Shown here piece by piece: positions 11,691 to 22,665 of a stretch of DNA of 64,000 nt. Source of the DNA: Paguma larvata. Lineage: Eukaryota > Chordata > Mammalia > Carnivora > Viverridae. A program made the translations under genes and the position numbers. The first letter of the stretch is position 1. Each line of letters opens with the position of its first letter. Under the pieces are notes generated by a model that was not told the DNA's origin, searched no databases, and saw only the letters and a program-made list of their open reading frames with translations. The stretch lies in contig CM057825.1 in NCBI GenBank assembly GCA_030068075.1, positions 80,739,123 to 80,803,122 on the forward strand. The letters run 5' to 3'.

Positions 11691-13332
11691 CCCTATCTAT
11701 GGACCTGTCCCTTGATGGCTTCTGCCACATTCTTCTTGGTAAGAAGTATAAAGGAGCTAACTGTAGAGATGAATGCCTCTTCTAGGCAAAACAAGAGGGA
11801 GAGACTTTTCAGTGCACCTAAATGTTTGGTATAGAAAGTTATATAATAAAATCCAGAGCAGGGAGGGGTTGACTGTGTCTTAAGTATGGTAGGGCTAAGG
11901 TTATTATTTCATATAAGCTTGGGTCAGAGTCAAATAAATTGGAGGAAGAAGAGTCCATCAAGTAGATTAGACAGGTGATCTTTAGAAAGAAAGAAAATCA
12001 GGTGATGGCAAGGTATGTTTTTACCTAGCTTAGAAGAAAACCAACCGTAGCTAAAGTGAAGCTCAGAATCATTTTTCCCCTGGACCAGAGACCAACTTTA
12101 GTCTTGGTAGAACTGGTTTTCAATGAATTCAGCATAATAGAGGCAAAAGCCACGGGCCTTCAAAGGATAGATACGTGAAGCTGTGAAATTTATAAGATGA
12201 AAAAACTGGGAATTTGTATATCTATCCAAGCTAGAGAATTAGTAAGGCCAGTTAATCCTCTGGAATTCCTTTCCAGATGTTACTAGGGGCACACCTTGTA
12301 AGGAAGAAAGGAAGAGGCTGGTGGTTGCATTATACAAGTTTTGCCCAGGACTTTTTAACTCCTTCATCCCACAGTTCCTTGATGTGTCTCATTCAGTGCT
12401 GACTACATTTTGAAGTGTAAAATGTAAATGATAAAATCAGGCCATATGGTAACAACAGAAAGGTGAGAATTCCTCAGTGTTTCATGACCTTAAAAAATCA
12501 ACCATTGAACTTTTCTCTGAAAAACATTAACAAGAAGTTAATGCAACAGAGACCCTTATCTCTGATCCTTAGAGAAAAGTTGTGCAAGGGTTTGGCATTT
12601 CTGCTTGTGACCCAGAGCCACATCCAGGCAAATCAGTCTTAGTTTTCAATATCATACCCTCAAAAGGGAAAGAGTAAAGAATGACATAAGGACCAAGGTA
12701 GGGACATGAGCACTGGGGACTGGGTGGAGGGTCTATTTCAGCTTTAATTACATTCCTTTTGCTCTGCATTTCCCCGTGTCAAAAGGGCCAGCTTCACTGT
12801 TGTCATCATCCTGGCCCACTGTCTTTATTTCTGGTTTCTTCTGGGAAATAACACTTGATTGGGTGACTCATTTGTATTTCTTTTCCCAACTTTCTGGTCT
12901 GCTCACTTCTTTGTTCTGGATGTGTTCTTATTTTCACTGAGTCCCTGCTCTAGCCCCATTTAACCCTCAGTGATTGGCCCTGACCCACTCATCAGGAAAG
13001 AGGGATTTGGACACTCTGTTGCCGCATGATTGATGAGATGGTATATGAAGAAGTCCCAGTCCAGTTGAATAGGGGAGCGTCCGCATAGACAAGATGGCCA
13101 TGACAGGTACTGTGATTCTTTCAGCAATCCAAAGTTCTCCTTAGTCAAGGGCTTCCTCAAAACAGCATGACTGGCCAACTGTGCCAAGACACGCATGACA
13201 ATAACAAAAACAGAAAAATATCCCTTAAATTAAAACCTTAATAATCTTCCTCCACATTGGGTTTCACGAAATTAAATCAGGTTGACACATATCAAGAAAT
13301 CAAAACCTGTGAGTTTCCTTTTTCTCTAAAAG
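11691..13332. other. Unannotated single-copy stretch
   Basis: No recognisable element. ORFs on both strands (for example 12569-12769 and 12960-13196, minus) are shorter than 80 codons and carry no motif. Confidence 0.45.
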
Positions 13333-13644
13333 GGAAACACTTTAAAAATGCTTTTATGCCTCTCAAATCAGGACTGTCACATCGAAAAGTCAAATTCAAA
13401 ATGCAAGCCCTTCAATGGCATTTACCTGACTTATGGTGGACGAGGCTTTTTCTTTTGTGGTCAGAGCAGGAGAAAACCTGATGGCGAAAGCTGTGAGATC
13501 CTAAAGCAATTACGTCAACCGTGTTCCTCACCCAGGGATTGTGATACTCATATTAAATTCCCGTCAAGTACTTACCGTTACTATTGGCACTGTGAATCTG
13601 AATTCGTTCATGTTAACCTTTCATCCCATTTTACAGCTCAATAG
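13333..13644 (+). other. Candidate exon: small cysteine-rich secreted-type ORF
   Basis: An open frame ends at a stop at 13644. It contains an ATG at 13348 (98 codons from there) and stays open upstream through a splice-acceptor-like site: a pyrimidine-rich tract, then AAAG immediately before 13333, which would place the exon in phase 0. Counting from the ATG, cysteines fall at 4, 10, 19, 37, 49, 59, 65 and 82, so there are eight in 79 residues. Two share the form C-x4-D-C (4-10 and 59-65), and a 'KPDGESC' segment precedes residue 50. This spacing recalls the colipase/prokineticin/Dickkopf C-terminal fold, but two of the usual ten cysteines are missing and no adjacent CC pair is present. No AATAAA was seen soon downstream. 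It may be a pseudogene exon, an unknown peptide or chance. Confidence 0.25.
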
Positions 13645-14430
13645 TACTGTTAGATGTTTGATTACTTCTCCAGAAGGGGCGATTTCCACCAGTCCTCGGA
13701 CACACGTTCAGGACAAGATTCAGGATTCCTGGTTCTGCCAAAAGTGACCTCCAGGATGGAGTCACTGAGAAGACTCTAGATGCCGGTTTTCACGTATAAT
13801 GCACTGCAAGCTCTCAGTAACTTTTGGAATTCAGTGAGGATGGAGAGAGAAAGTAGAAAGAAACCAGACAGAGAAGGAAGAGAGCCTGATGGAGAAAATC
13901 TGCTGACTTGAGAATGGTCTTTGATTATAGATTTCATGTTTTAAATCATTTGATCTTTCAAACTAACTTCTCTATTTAAAGTGTTAATTAATTCCTTTAT
14001 TCTTTTTGGCCATCAAAGACCTAGGTAATTGATGTTCTGAACACCCTGAGATGTAAATCATATGTTTTCTTTCTCTAAAGCAGAGTAGTTAACCAAGCAT
14101 TTACTCACAAGTATCCTTTTTAAAGTTAACTCATTATGCTAAAATTGACTGTTAGTATTTTTGTAATATTAAAAAAAGCTTCCCAAGCTTTATTACAGGT
14201 TTGCAAATCTTTCAGCCTGTGGGGACCTCAGACTGATAAGCACAAGGCTAAGGTTAGTTGTTTTCAATATCTTCTATATCTATTCATATATATGTTTATA
14301 TATGTATATATATATATATGCTTATATATATAGTACAAAAGTCTTCCTTAAAAGAAATCATAAAACGAAACCTCCATATGTAAAGTAGCTAAAAATATTG
14401 CTGAAACGGCTGAAGAGCACTCTAATTTTA
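13645..14430. other. Unannotated stretch
   Basis: No gene or named repeat recognised apart from the AT microsatellite at its right side. Confidence 0.45.
14285..14333. repeat. AT-rich microsatellite
   Basis: Interrupted (TA)n with ATGTTT and GCTT breaks. It lies about 100 bp from the left duplication of the next SINE. Confidence 0.85.
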
Positions 14431-14449
14431 TCTGCTACTGTTACCTCTT

Positions 14450-14652
14450 TTAAATTTTTTTAATGTTTATTTTTGATAGAGACTGAGTACGAGTAAGGGA
14501 AGGGCAGAGAGAGAGAGGGAGACACAGAATCTGAAGCAGGCTCCAGGCTCTGAGCTGTTAGCACAGAGCCCGATGCGGGGCTTGAACTCACTGATGGAGA
14601 GAGTGATGTGAGCTGAAGTCAGACATTTAACCAACTGAGCCACCCAGGTACC
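14450..14652 (-). mobile_element. CAN-SINE (SINEC)
   Basis: On the plus strand it starts with the T-rich complement of the A tail, then the GA-rich complement of the CT domain, 'caggctccaggctctgagct', and ends with the tRNA-like head 'gagccacccaggtacc'. An imperfect target duplication flanks it (14431-14449 and about 14653-14671, both starting TCTGCTAC). Divergence is moderate. The internal promoter boxes are mutated relative to better preserved copies in the window. Confidence 0.9.
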
Positions 14653-14671
14653 TCTGCTACAATTACTTTTT

Positions 14672-15259
14672 AATGGCCCTGAATGTACTTCAACAAAACT
14701 CTTGGGGTCTAAGGAACATAATTTGAGCTCCATTGGACTAAGACAAAAAGTGAAGGAAGGAGTTTTAATAACTTCTTGACGTGGTAGTCTTATCCCCCTC
14801 TTACATGCAGACAGTAGGTAACTGGGCCAGTAGTAAATGGGTCAAAAGATAAAGAGAGTTTCCCGTTGCTTATCCACTTGTGAATCATTCATATGTTACT
14901 CATGAACACAGAGAATCTGACTCCCTCTTCCCCATCCTATTTATAGAAGACTCTAGTCTCTGGTCATACCTGACAGACCTGATCCAGATCATCGCAGGAA
15001 GAAAACCAGAATATACTCAATCTTAAAGTTCTGTATTTCACGGACTTGTAGAATTAAAAAGAAATAATATGGGCTTCCCAATGTTTTATTTTGTCAAGAA
15101 AGGATACTTCTAGGGCAGCCACTAAAGGAACTCAAGAAGCTTCAGACTTCATAAAAGAAGAAACATTTTAACAACAAAATATTGGGAAAACCTCAGTCTC
15201 AGAATTATTCGAGTCAATATTCTCAATTAATTGATTGGAGAAAAGAACACTTTTCTTTT
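14672..15259. other. Unannotated stretch
   Basis: Nothing recognised. Confidence 0.45.
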
Positions 15260-15455
15260 TGGAGTAAGACTCGGGAGTGAATCCCGGCTCTGCCAATTAT
15301 TCCTTATATGACACTGGCTGAGATAACTAACATTTCTGAACCTCAGTAATAAAATGTCAATGAAAACACATAGCCCACATGGTGTTCAGAATGCAACCAA
15401 TGAGTAGGTTTACATTCCTATGCTGTGTAGTCCGTAATAGGTGCTCAAAAATATC
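15260..15455 (+). repeat. MIR SINE
   Basis: 'gtgaatcccggctctgccaa' is a well preserved MIR B-box region. It is followed by 'tatatgacactggctgagat' and 'catttctgaacctcagtaat', and the copy ends with 'aataggtgctcaaaaatatc'. Nearly full length. Confidence 0.8.
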
Positions 15456-15484
15456 CATTCCCTTCCTCCCGCACCCTTTTCCCT

Positions 15485-15575
15485 TTCTCGTTTTACTCAC
15501 CTCAGAGGATTGTTCTGAGGATCAAGTAAGAAATTAACAAGAGACTGTTTGGTGAACCATAAAGCACTATTTAAA
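15485..15575 (+). repeat. MIR 3' part (second copy)
   Basis: 'cctcagaggattgttctgag' followed by 'gatcaagtaagaaattaaca' and 'cataaagcactatttaaatg' is the MIR 3' third. Because the preceding MIR already has its own 3' end, this is a separate insertion. Confidence 0.55.
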
Positions 15576-18214
15576 TGTAAGTTTCATGAGACAGAAGGTG
15601 CTTTGCTTTAAGCACACGCATTTTCCTTTTCAAAAGGTGTGTAATAAGTGGTGCAGGAGCCCTCAGGAAACAAACCCAGTGCCTTGTCTGATTCCTCAAA
15701 GATTCACACGGCCTTCTGGATGAAACTATAAATATATATTTTCTGGATGAAAATATAAAATGTAGATGTTGTTTTAATAAATATTGCCCACAGAGTGAAC
15801 ATAGTGTTTCTTTTGCATGTTTTTTAAACAAAGAACATTAACCAGTCAGCTCACAGATTTTCCTGCACGGTAAACTCTATAAGGTGTAGTTATAAAGTCC
15901 ACTGGAGTTATAAAGCGTTTGGAGTTATATTGCATTAAGCACTATTGCATTCAATCTCACCGAGCTATTAAGGTGTTTTATAATGGGATGTAAATATTTA
16001 TGACCTGTTTGAGAATAACCAAAGAAAAGTGCTTTTCATTATTTTACTTCGTATCCTATTAGCCAGACATATCTTTTAGTGTTTCAACACTTTCATGGCT
16101 TGGGAAAGTGATGTCAACTTTCGTGCAGTGTGTGGTTGGGAAGGAATTTGGTTACTTTTGTTACTGTGTCAAATTGCCTCGGAGCTGCTTCACCTGACAG
16201 CCTGCCTGGTGAGCTAAAGCCAGAAGAATTCTTCTGTAGATGCATCATGAATAATAATCGGCTACAGCTAAGAAAACACTCTAACTTTTGCAGGGAAACC
16301 TGGGAGCACCACGTTCTAAACTTGGTTTTCATATCTCTCAGAGTTTTAAGTTAAGAAAAAGGATTTCTGTTTTAATCCTCTTCCCTTGAAGAAAACTTGG
16401 AAAACGGTTGCACGTGTTTCTTCGAGAATGAAATTCTGTTTGCAGAAATCCGTCTTGGTTCTGAAGTTTTCGTACACATCCCTATTGTATCAATCGGAAG
16501 TAGTTAATTTAAGTGAATTGAAGTTATTGTTCATCATTAAAGGATATAGGAAAGTCTGGAAGATGCACTTTTTATCGAGGAAATAAGAAAAGCTGATGCT
16601 GTTTTCGTGATCACATACCATACTTGAAAACATCTAGTTATAGAAAAGAGGGAAGGTTAAATATTCAAAAATGACAATTTAAAACCACTTTGTTCTCAAA
16701 TGTGTCACTACACTTTTTGTCAGATAGGTTTAAATCCTGGTAATTGGTTTATGCCAAAGGACAGAGGACAGTCATTTCAAAGCTTTCCTGTTCACAGACT
16801 GTTAAATTGCCAGAAATAACAATCACAACAAAGTGACACATAATTTAGAAAGAATGCAGTGCATGCTTCTAATCAGAACAACAATAACAAGAAAATCCAC
16901 TAAGAACAAGTATGGAAATGCCAGTATAGTGTTGAATCTAGCAATGATCCCAAATAAAAAGCAACTGTTTGACAAGGACAGCTGTAAATGACCTCTGTGC
17001 CCCACATCATCCCCCTCCCCCAATAAAAAAGATATTCTCATTGGAAATATGGTTACAAATATAAATCACTGATTTTTTGCAAGACCGTGACGGCTCTGCA
17101 ATAAATATCAAATCGGTCCATTTTAGATCTGTAAAAGGATTCTTTCAGATCTGAAGACTCCAGAGCAACTGTGAAGCTGTCTTTATTCAAATCCTTTGAA
17201 ATTTAAAGCGGTGATCTTAGACCACCAAGAACTGTAAGGCATGCCAACTGATGTTTATAACAACTTAGCCTTCCTGTTCTTCATATCTGATTTTATTAAA
17301 TGTCTGTCAAAGAGTATATTTAACTTTCATGTTTCCAACAGGAATTCATTGTCTTTGACTTTCATTCTATGTTTTAACAGGCAGATAATGAAAAGAATTA
17401 TTTGCATGTTGAATTTGTACCTCGGGCAATGGAAAGAGGTCTGAAGTTATTGTTGTGGTGTGATTTCCCTTTCTAATAATAAATTCTATGGTAAAAGGTG
17501 GAGATGTCATAAAAATGAGGTTGAAAAGGAATTTTCAACATGATTTTGATGGACAGATAAAAGCATTTACTATTATTTATAAAAGAGGATCTATTTAAAA
17601 TGGACTCCTTCTCAGTGTAAAGACAGTTAAGAACTTGAAAGGAAAACAGGGCTACTTTTATGTAACTGAGATGTTTGAGACTATATGAAGAAATCCCTTC
17701 ATTTGCGACTTGGTAGACAAGACCTGGCACACCCCAAAGAAAATTCTAATGGAAATTAGGAGGCAGTAAGGCTGATTAAAAACAGATAACACCTTATTTG
17801 CTTAGAAATAGCAAACTACAAAACTTATGTCAGTAAGGTTCCATTGCAAAAATTTATTATTTTCAATTTATTTGTCAATACCTTTTTTAGAGTTAAATAA
17901 ATTTGAACTCAGTTCATTAATTCAATAAAACGAAAGTTGTTGTTTTCCAAACCATGTATGTATCAAACTTTAAAACTGGGTGGGTCCCTTCGGCTAACTT
18001 GGAAATAGGCCAGTTTCAACATGTGACCTCTGACATTCTCATTAAATATTTTTAATGCAAAGTTCTCGCAACATCTTGTACTGGCAAAAAGCAATTTCAC
18101 CAATAGACAAAAAAAGCCTATGAGAAACTTCTAGAACTACTTCTCTTACTTTTCATGCCCCACCATTTTCTATTTCTGAAATGCTCTCAGTTTGGACCAT
18201 TCTATAAGGTAAAC
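15576..18214. other. Repeat-poor stretch with small local duplications
   Basis: No gene. Contains a 19-bp direct repeat (15714-15732 and 15740-15758) and a degenerate three-copy 17-18-bp repeat (15888-15937). The remainder is AT-rich single-copy sequence. Confidence 0.5.
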
Positions 18215-18395
18215 ACTTTATTTTCTATTCATTTTTTCAAAAATAGCTGTAATGGGGTACAATTTGCATACTATAAAATTCCCCTGTCCAATTCAATATC
18301 TTTTAGTCAATTTACAAAGTTGTGCAATTCAGTTTTAGAACTCTATTTATGTTTACAAAGTTTTAACATTTCCGTTTTTTTAGTATGTTCACACC
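18215..18395 (-). repeat. Old L1 3' region
   Basis: 'ggggtacaatttgcatacta' followed by 'taaaattcccctgtccaatt' and 'caaagttgtgcaattcag' matches the widely dispersed L1M segment 'acataccataaaattcaccc..gtacaattcagtgg..acaaagttgtgcaacc'. That segment reads in this direction when the L1 is on the minus strand. Only about 180 bp remain. Confidence 0.5.
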
Positions 18396-18489
18396 TGCTT
18401 GTGTCCGAGATAAGAAATGTTTTTGATAACTGGATAAAAGAAGAGGGGAAGGATGTTATAGGCAAGAGGGTTAAGATTCATCCATTTAT

Positions 18490-18780
18490 TTGGTCACTCA
18501 TCCATCCATTCATTTAAGAGTTATTGAGTCCTTAGTATGAACCAGACGTGGAAGTAAGTATTGGCAATGATTTTTCAGTCATCATTTGGTGGATGGACAA
18601 ATAATTTAGCCATATTATCATCATAAACATGATAGACACTATCACAGGAGTATGTAAATGGCACAATGGTAATGCAGAGAGCCTAAAAGCAAATAGATCA
18701 TGGAGGCCTTCTCAGAGGAAGAGCATTTTGAAGGCTAGGTAGGCAGAGCCAGGCAAAGAAGAAAAACTGCTAGAGTATGA
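18490..18780 (-). repeat. L2 LINE 3' fragment
   Basis: Begins with 'tccatccattcatttaagag', the complement of the L2 terminal TGAATG repeats, then 'ttattgagtccttagtatga'. Later comes 'catggaggccttctcagagg' and 'aagagcattttgaaggctag', corresponding to the 'ggaaggcctc..gagaaggtgacatttgag' block of reversed L2. Confidence 0.65.
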
Positions 18781-18791
18781 GGTGAGGCTGG

Positions 18792-18823
18792 CAAAAAGAA
18801 AAAAGAAAAAAAAAAAACAAAAC
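18792..18823. repeat. A-rich tract
   Basis: Poly-A with single G and C interruptions, immediately after the L2 fragment. Not associated with a visible SINE. Confidence 0.8.
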
Positions 18824-19059
18824 ACCAGATCCCAGTGGAGCTGTGAGAACAGGCTCACAATAAGTCTTTGTAAACAAGGAAATTCAGATTATTTATTAGA
18901 TTTCCCTGGTTATAAGGATTTAAGAAACATTGTATATTGTGACATTTAGCATTCTGCAGGGTCGCTGGATGGAAATGTCTGAATATAATTGGGATGTTAC
19001 GTAAGAAGCTAGCATTCTCATTTTATCTTTCAAGATCAACATACGATAATTATATTATT

Positions 19060-19264
19060 TTTGTAATAATGTTTATTTATTTTCGAGAGAGAGACAGAGA
19101 CAGAGCGCAAGCCAGAGAGGGGCAGAGAGAGAGGGAGACACAGAATCCGAAGCAGGCTCCAGGCTGTGAGCTGTCAGCACAGAACCCAACACGGGGCTCA
19201 TGAGCTGGGAGATTATGACCTGAGCTGATTACGCTTTAACCGACTGAGCCACCCAGGTACCCCT
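19060..19264 (-). mobile_element. CAN-SINE (SINEC)
   Basis: Full-length reversed SINE, from 'taataatgtttatttatttt' to 'actgagccacccaggtaccc', with a GA-rich CT-domain complement between them. The flanking duplication is about 15 bp with one mismatch (19045-19059 GATAATTATATTATT; 19265-19279 GATTATTATATTATT). The block around 19200 has lost several bases relative to other copies. Confidence 0.93.
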
Positions 19265-19279
19265 GATTATTATATTATT

Positions 19280-21324
19280 AATTCAACTTCCAAATAATTT
19301 ACATTTAGTTCAAAGTTTCTGTGGGAAAGGGGGTGGGGAAATAGAGAGAACACTGATGGCAATGGCTAATAATTTTAATATGGAGAGAATTTCTAGCAAA
19401 TGTTTTTCAATTTCAGTATTTAAGTTGGCTCTGATCATTATTCCGGGATTTACTCCCAAAGTCAAGGTTTTTAGGAAGCTGAGGGAGGAGACCCAGTATG
19501 GACTCGAGGGGCACTAGACTAACACCCTGCTTGATGTGGGGCTGTGTATTATTTGTATTGACATTGCAGATCTAACATCTGCTTAGACACTTTGTGTGCT
19601 TCTCTGTATCTTTCATAACCCAGAAGCCAATGGAAAAAGCCAGTATGTGTGGTTTCAGCTGACTGTAGATAATTAGGATGTCTGCTTCATGCTCTGACCT
19701 CCTGGGAAGAGAGCTTGGCTCGATCCACTGGAATGGATTTTGTTCTGCTAGTGTAACACGATGGTCAATTACTGCCCATCCTGTTCAGCAGACTGTCGTC
19801 TCAAGATTAGCAGCAACCCACCTGGAGTCTTTGACTTGTCCATCCTCTGCCAGAAACGTGAATGCCATCCTGGCCAGGTGAATCTCTTCTATCAGGAAAT
19901 GTATTTTATTCCATAAAGATAGCTACCCTCCTGGTCGAATAAAATCAGTATTTCCAATTAAGATCCAAAAATGGTTTCATGAAAATTTTTCTTCGGAGAA
20001 AGCAAACTCGGAAAGTTCTTGCTCTTTTTCATCACCTGAGTCTACACACCAGGAAATGCTTTGGATGGAGGTGGAGAGGCCAATCCCTCTTATCTAGTCT
20101 GACACTAATAAAGCCGTTAACAAGGCCCAACTGGAGTAACAATGGATAAGGAAAGAAGAGCTGAATTCCTTAAGATCAGGCCTATTAAGTTGGACAGATG
20201 TCAAGTTTAATCAATCTGGAGACCTTAAGAACTTTGGCAAATGTCCTTTTTTATGTCTTACTGCTGTTTTCAGTTGACGCATCACACTATTTGCATAGAT
20301 ATAATTATCCTTCATAAATATGTAATCAGGGAAATTTTTATTTTTCTGTTAGTTTTATTTGTACCATATAATAGAAAAGTTTCCTAATGCATTAACTTTT
20401 TTAAATATAAGAGCGAATGTGCATACAAAAAAATTTTTTTAAGTACATAACGATTTATATTTAAGATACCAAAGTATACTTGGGTACTATATTTACTTAT
20501 GGTTTGAAGAAAGTGATTTAATGCATCCATCTGATAATAGGTAGACCTGTTATGCCCCTTGTTAACAAAGTAGGACACTTCTTTCAACTGCCACTTAGTG
20601 GATTTATTGACTGTTGACTCTCTCTAGCAATTTCTTTGTTTAGTGTCTGATACCTGGGAAGCTAATGTTTTACAATTAGAGATTTCTTTCTTTGTCTTGA
20701 ACCTCAACTGATAGTAGTCTTTTAAGAAGTCACATATGAACATGTACAAATTTACTATATCCCTTCTGTATAGTGTCTTATTATGGTTTCAGGACAAAGT
20801 ATGTGGATAATGGGTATTAGCAAGGGGCGAGGTGGTGACATAGAACTAAGGGGGGAGAGAGGAGCAGGGAAAGAAAGAGAAGGGAGATTGCGTTTTGAAA
20901 ACTGACTTCATAATCCTGCCTGGGCTCTAAGCAAGTCTTTGGAGTCATTAATTCCACCAGTGACTATTCATTAAATACCTACTCTATATTCAGTAGTATG
21001 GTCAAAATTACCTGCCATTTTCCTTTCAGTTGGACCTAACAGATTATTGCCTAAATGAGTAAGATTCTTGAGACTGTGGATTAAAGGGATAAAGATAATC
21101 TGTTTGGAAACTCTTGCCTTTAGATCCCTGAAGTGGGCCTCATCGCATTAGACCTCTATTTTGTCTCTATAGAAATAAGAAGATACCTCTTTATGCTCAC
21201 CTCTAGTTAACACTAACCATTTTTATGTGCTAAAAATCTATTTTAAAACTGAGGCTGGATAAATATAAGTTCTGCTTCGGATCCTCGACCACAAGAGACT
21301 CCTAAACTCTTTTCCCTCATCGGA
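19280..21324. other. Unannotated single-copy stretch
   Basis: No gene or repeat that I could name. Predominantly AT-rich, with a GA-rich patch at about 20850-20890. Confidence 0.45.
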
Positions 21325-21465
21325 ATGATTTTTGCCATACCTTCCTCCTGTGGCAGTTGTGAAGATTTTACATAAGACGAAGATGCATTTAAAGGTTTTG
21401 TATAGAGTGCCTGGGGCAATGTACCCAGAAAGAAAGTACCCAATAAATGTTGGACATTATCGTTG
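21325..21465 (+). repeat. MIR 3' half
   Basis: 'ataccttcctcctgtggcag' then 'ttgtgaagattttacataag', and the ending 'agtgcctggggcaatgta' plus 'acccaataaatgttgga', equivalent to MIR 'cctacctca.gggttgttgtgagg..gtgcctggcacatagta..caataaatg'. Confidence 0.6.
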
Positions 21466-22147
21466 CTTACGTTGGTAGGAAGTGAAACACAACGAGAGAA
21501 AAAGAATTTTAAGGAGTAAGCATTTGATCTAACTGAAAGGTGAAGAGGTCCTAGTTAAGGTAAAGGCTGTGGAAATGGGAGCTATGTTCCTTTTTTTTAA
21601 AAGGAAAAATTACTTCTTAGACAAACAACTGCAACAATAATATAAGAAATAGAAGCAAAGCAAAAATTACCTGAGTACAATTGTCACCTCAGCTTCTAGC
21701 GGTCCTTTAAAATTTGTTCATGTTCCCCTCTCCTTGTTTACGTGCACAGATAAAAACTTACCAATAATACCAATCTGATTTTGCTTTCTTGATTTATCCC
21801 TTTTGGAATGAAATTACAGACTTCGATATTATACACCAGCTTGTTTCTAGATCTTTTCATTACAATGAATCTCGTGGCAATGAAAACCTTTGCGCCTGTA
21901 TTAGGCTATTTCTTTAGAAGAAATGTCGAGGATAGAAGTACAGGTCGAAGGATATGAGTATTTAATGTTTTTAAGGGTTTGGCCAAATGACTTTCCAGAA
22001 GAGTTTCCCAGCTCATTTGCTACCATTAGTGGAGAATGAAGGAAAGCACAGTTCTCCTGACAACCTAGCTGACAATGTTAAGACAGGAACATTATTTTTC
22101 ACTTATCCTCACTTATCCTTATCACTACAAGATGCAAGGTATCTTTT

Positions 22148-22350
22148 TTTTTTAATAGTTTATTTTCAAATTGGTTTACATATAACACCCAGTGTTCATC
22201 CCAACACTTGCCTTCTTTAATGTCCGTCACCCCCTCTCCCCCGTCCCTCACTTCCCTCACCCTCAGATTGTTCTTAGTCTTTGAGAGTCTCTTTTGTTTT
22301 ATCTCCCTCCCTCTCTGTGTCTTTTTTTCCTTTCCCCTCTAACCCTCCCC
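22148..22350 (-). mobile_element. 5'-truncated young L1 3' end
   Basis: On the plus strand: poly-T, 'ttattttcaaattggtttac', 'ataacacccagtgttcatcc' and a C/T-rich block ('ctccctccctctctgtgtct'). This is the reverse complement of the carnivore L1 3' UTR. A perfect 13-bp target-site duplication CAAGGTATCTTTT flanks it (22135-22147 and 22351-22363). About 200 bp long, so heavily truncated at the 5' end. Confidence 0.88.
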
Positions 22351-22524
22351 CAAGGTATCTTTTAATCTGCATTCACTGGGTAGCTAGTAAGATTGCATAC
22401 TTTCTCGTTTTTTTTCTCCTAACTTTATTCCCTCCGATATAAAAGCATTTCCCTACTTTGATGTTGGAGCATTTGAAGGGGAAAGAAAAGAACCTACTGT
22501 GCTCGTCCTTTGATCTTGGCATTT

Positions 22525-22665
22525 TGAATGCATTATCTCATCATCTACACACTATTTCAGCAAGATTGGTGTTCCTAACTGCATTTCATAGGTGAGAAGA
22601 CTGAGTCTTGAGGAAATTAAATTTTATGCCCAAAGTTGAATTGCTGATAAGTGGCAGTCGTTAGA
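22525..22665 (-). repeat. MIR SINE
   Basis: Reversed MIR: 'cattatctcatcatctacac', 'tgcatttcataggtgagaag', 'actgagtcttgaggaaatta', then 'ttgctgataagtggcagtcg'. These equal the complement of the 'cctcatctgtaaaatg..' and 'cttgggcaagt..' core. Confidence 0.7.

Noticed and set aside
14467..14733. ORFs over SINE copies (also 18994-19203, 26350-26676, 27214-27510, 42425-42668)
   Set aside because: They translate the CAN-SINE GA/CT domain and tRNA-like head (repeating RERERE or SLSLSAPPL patterns), not genes.
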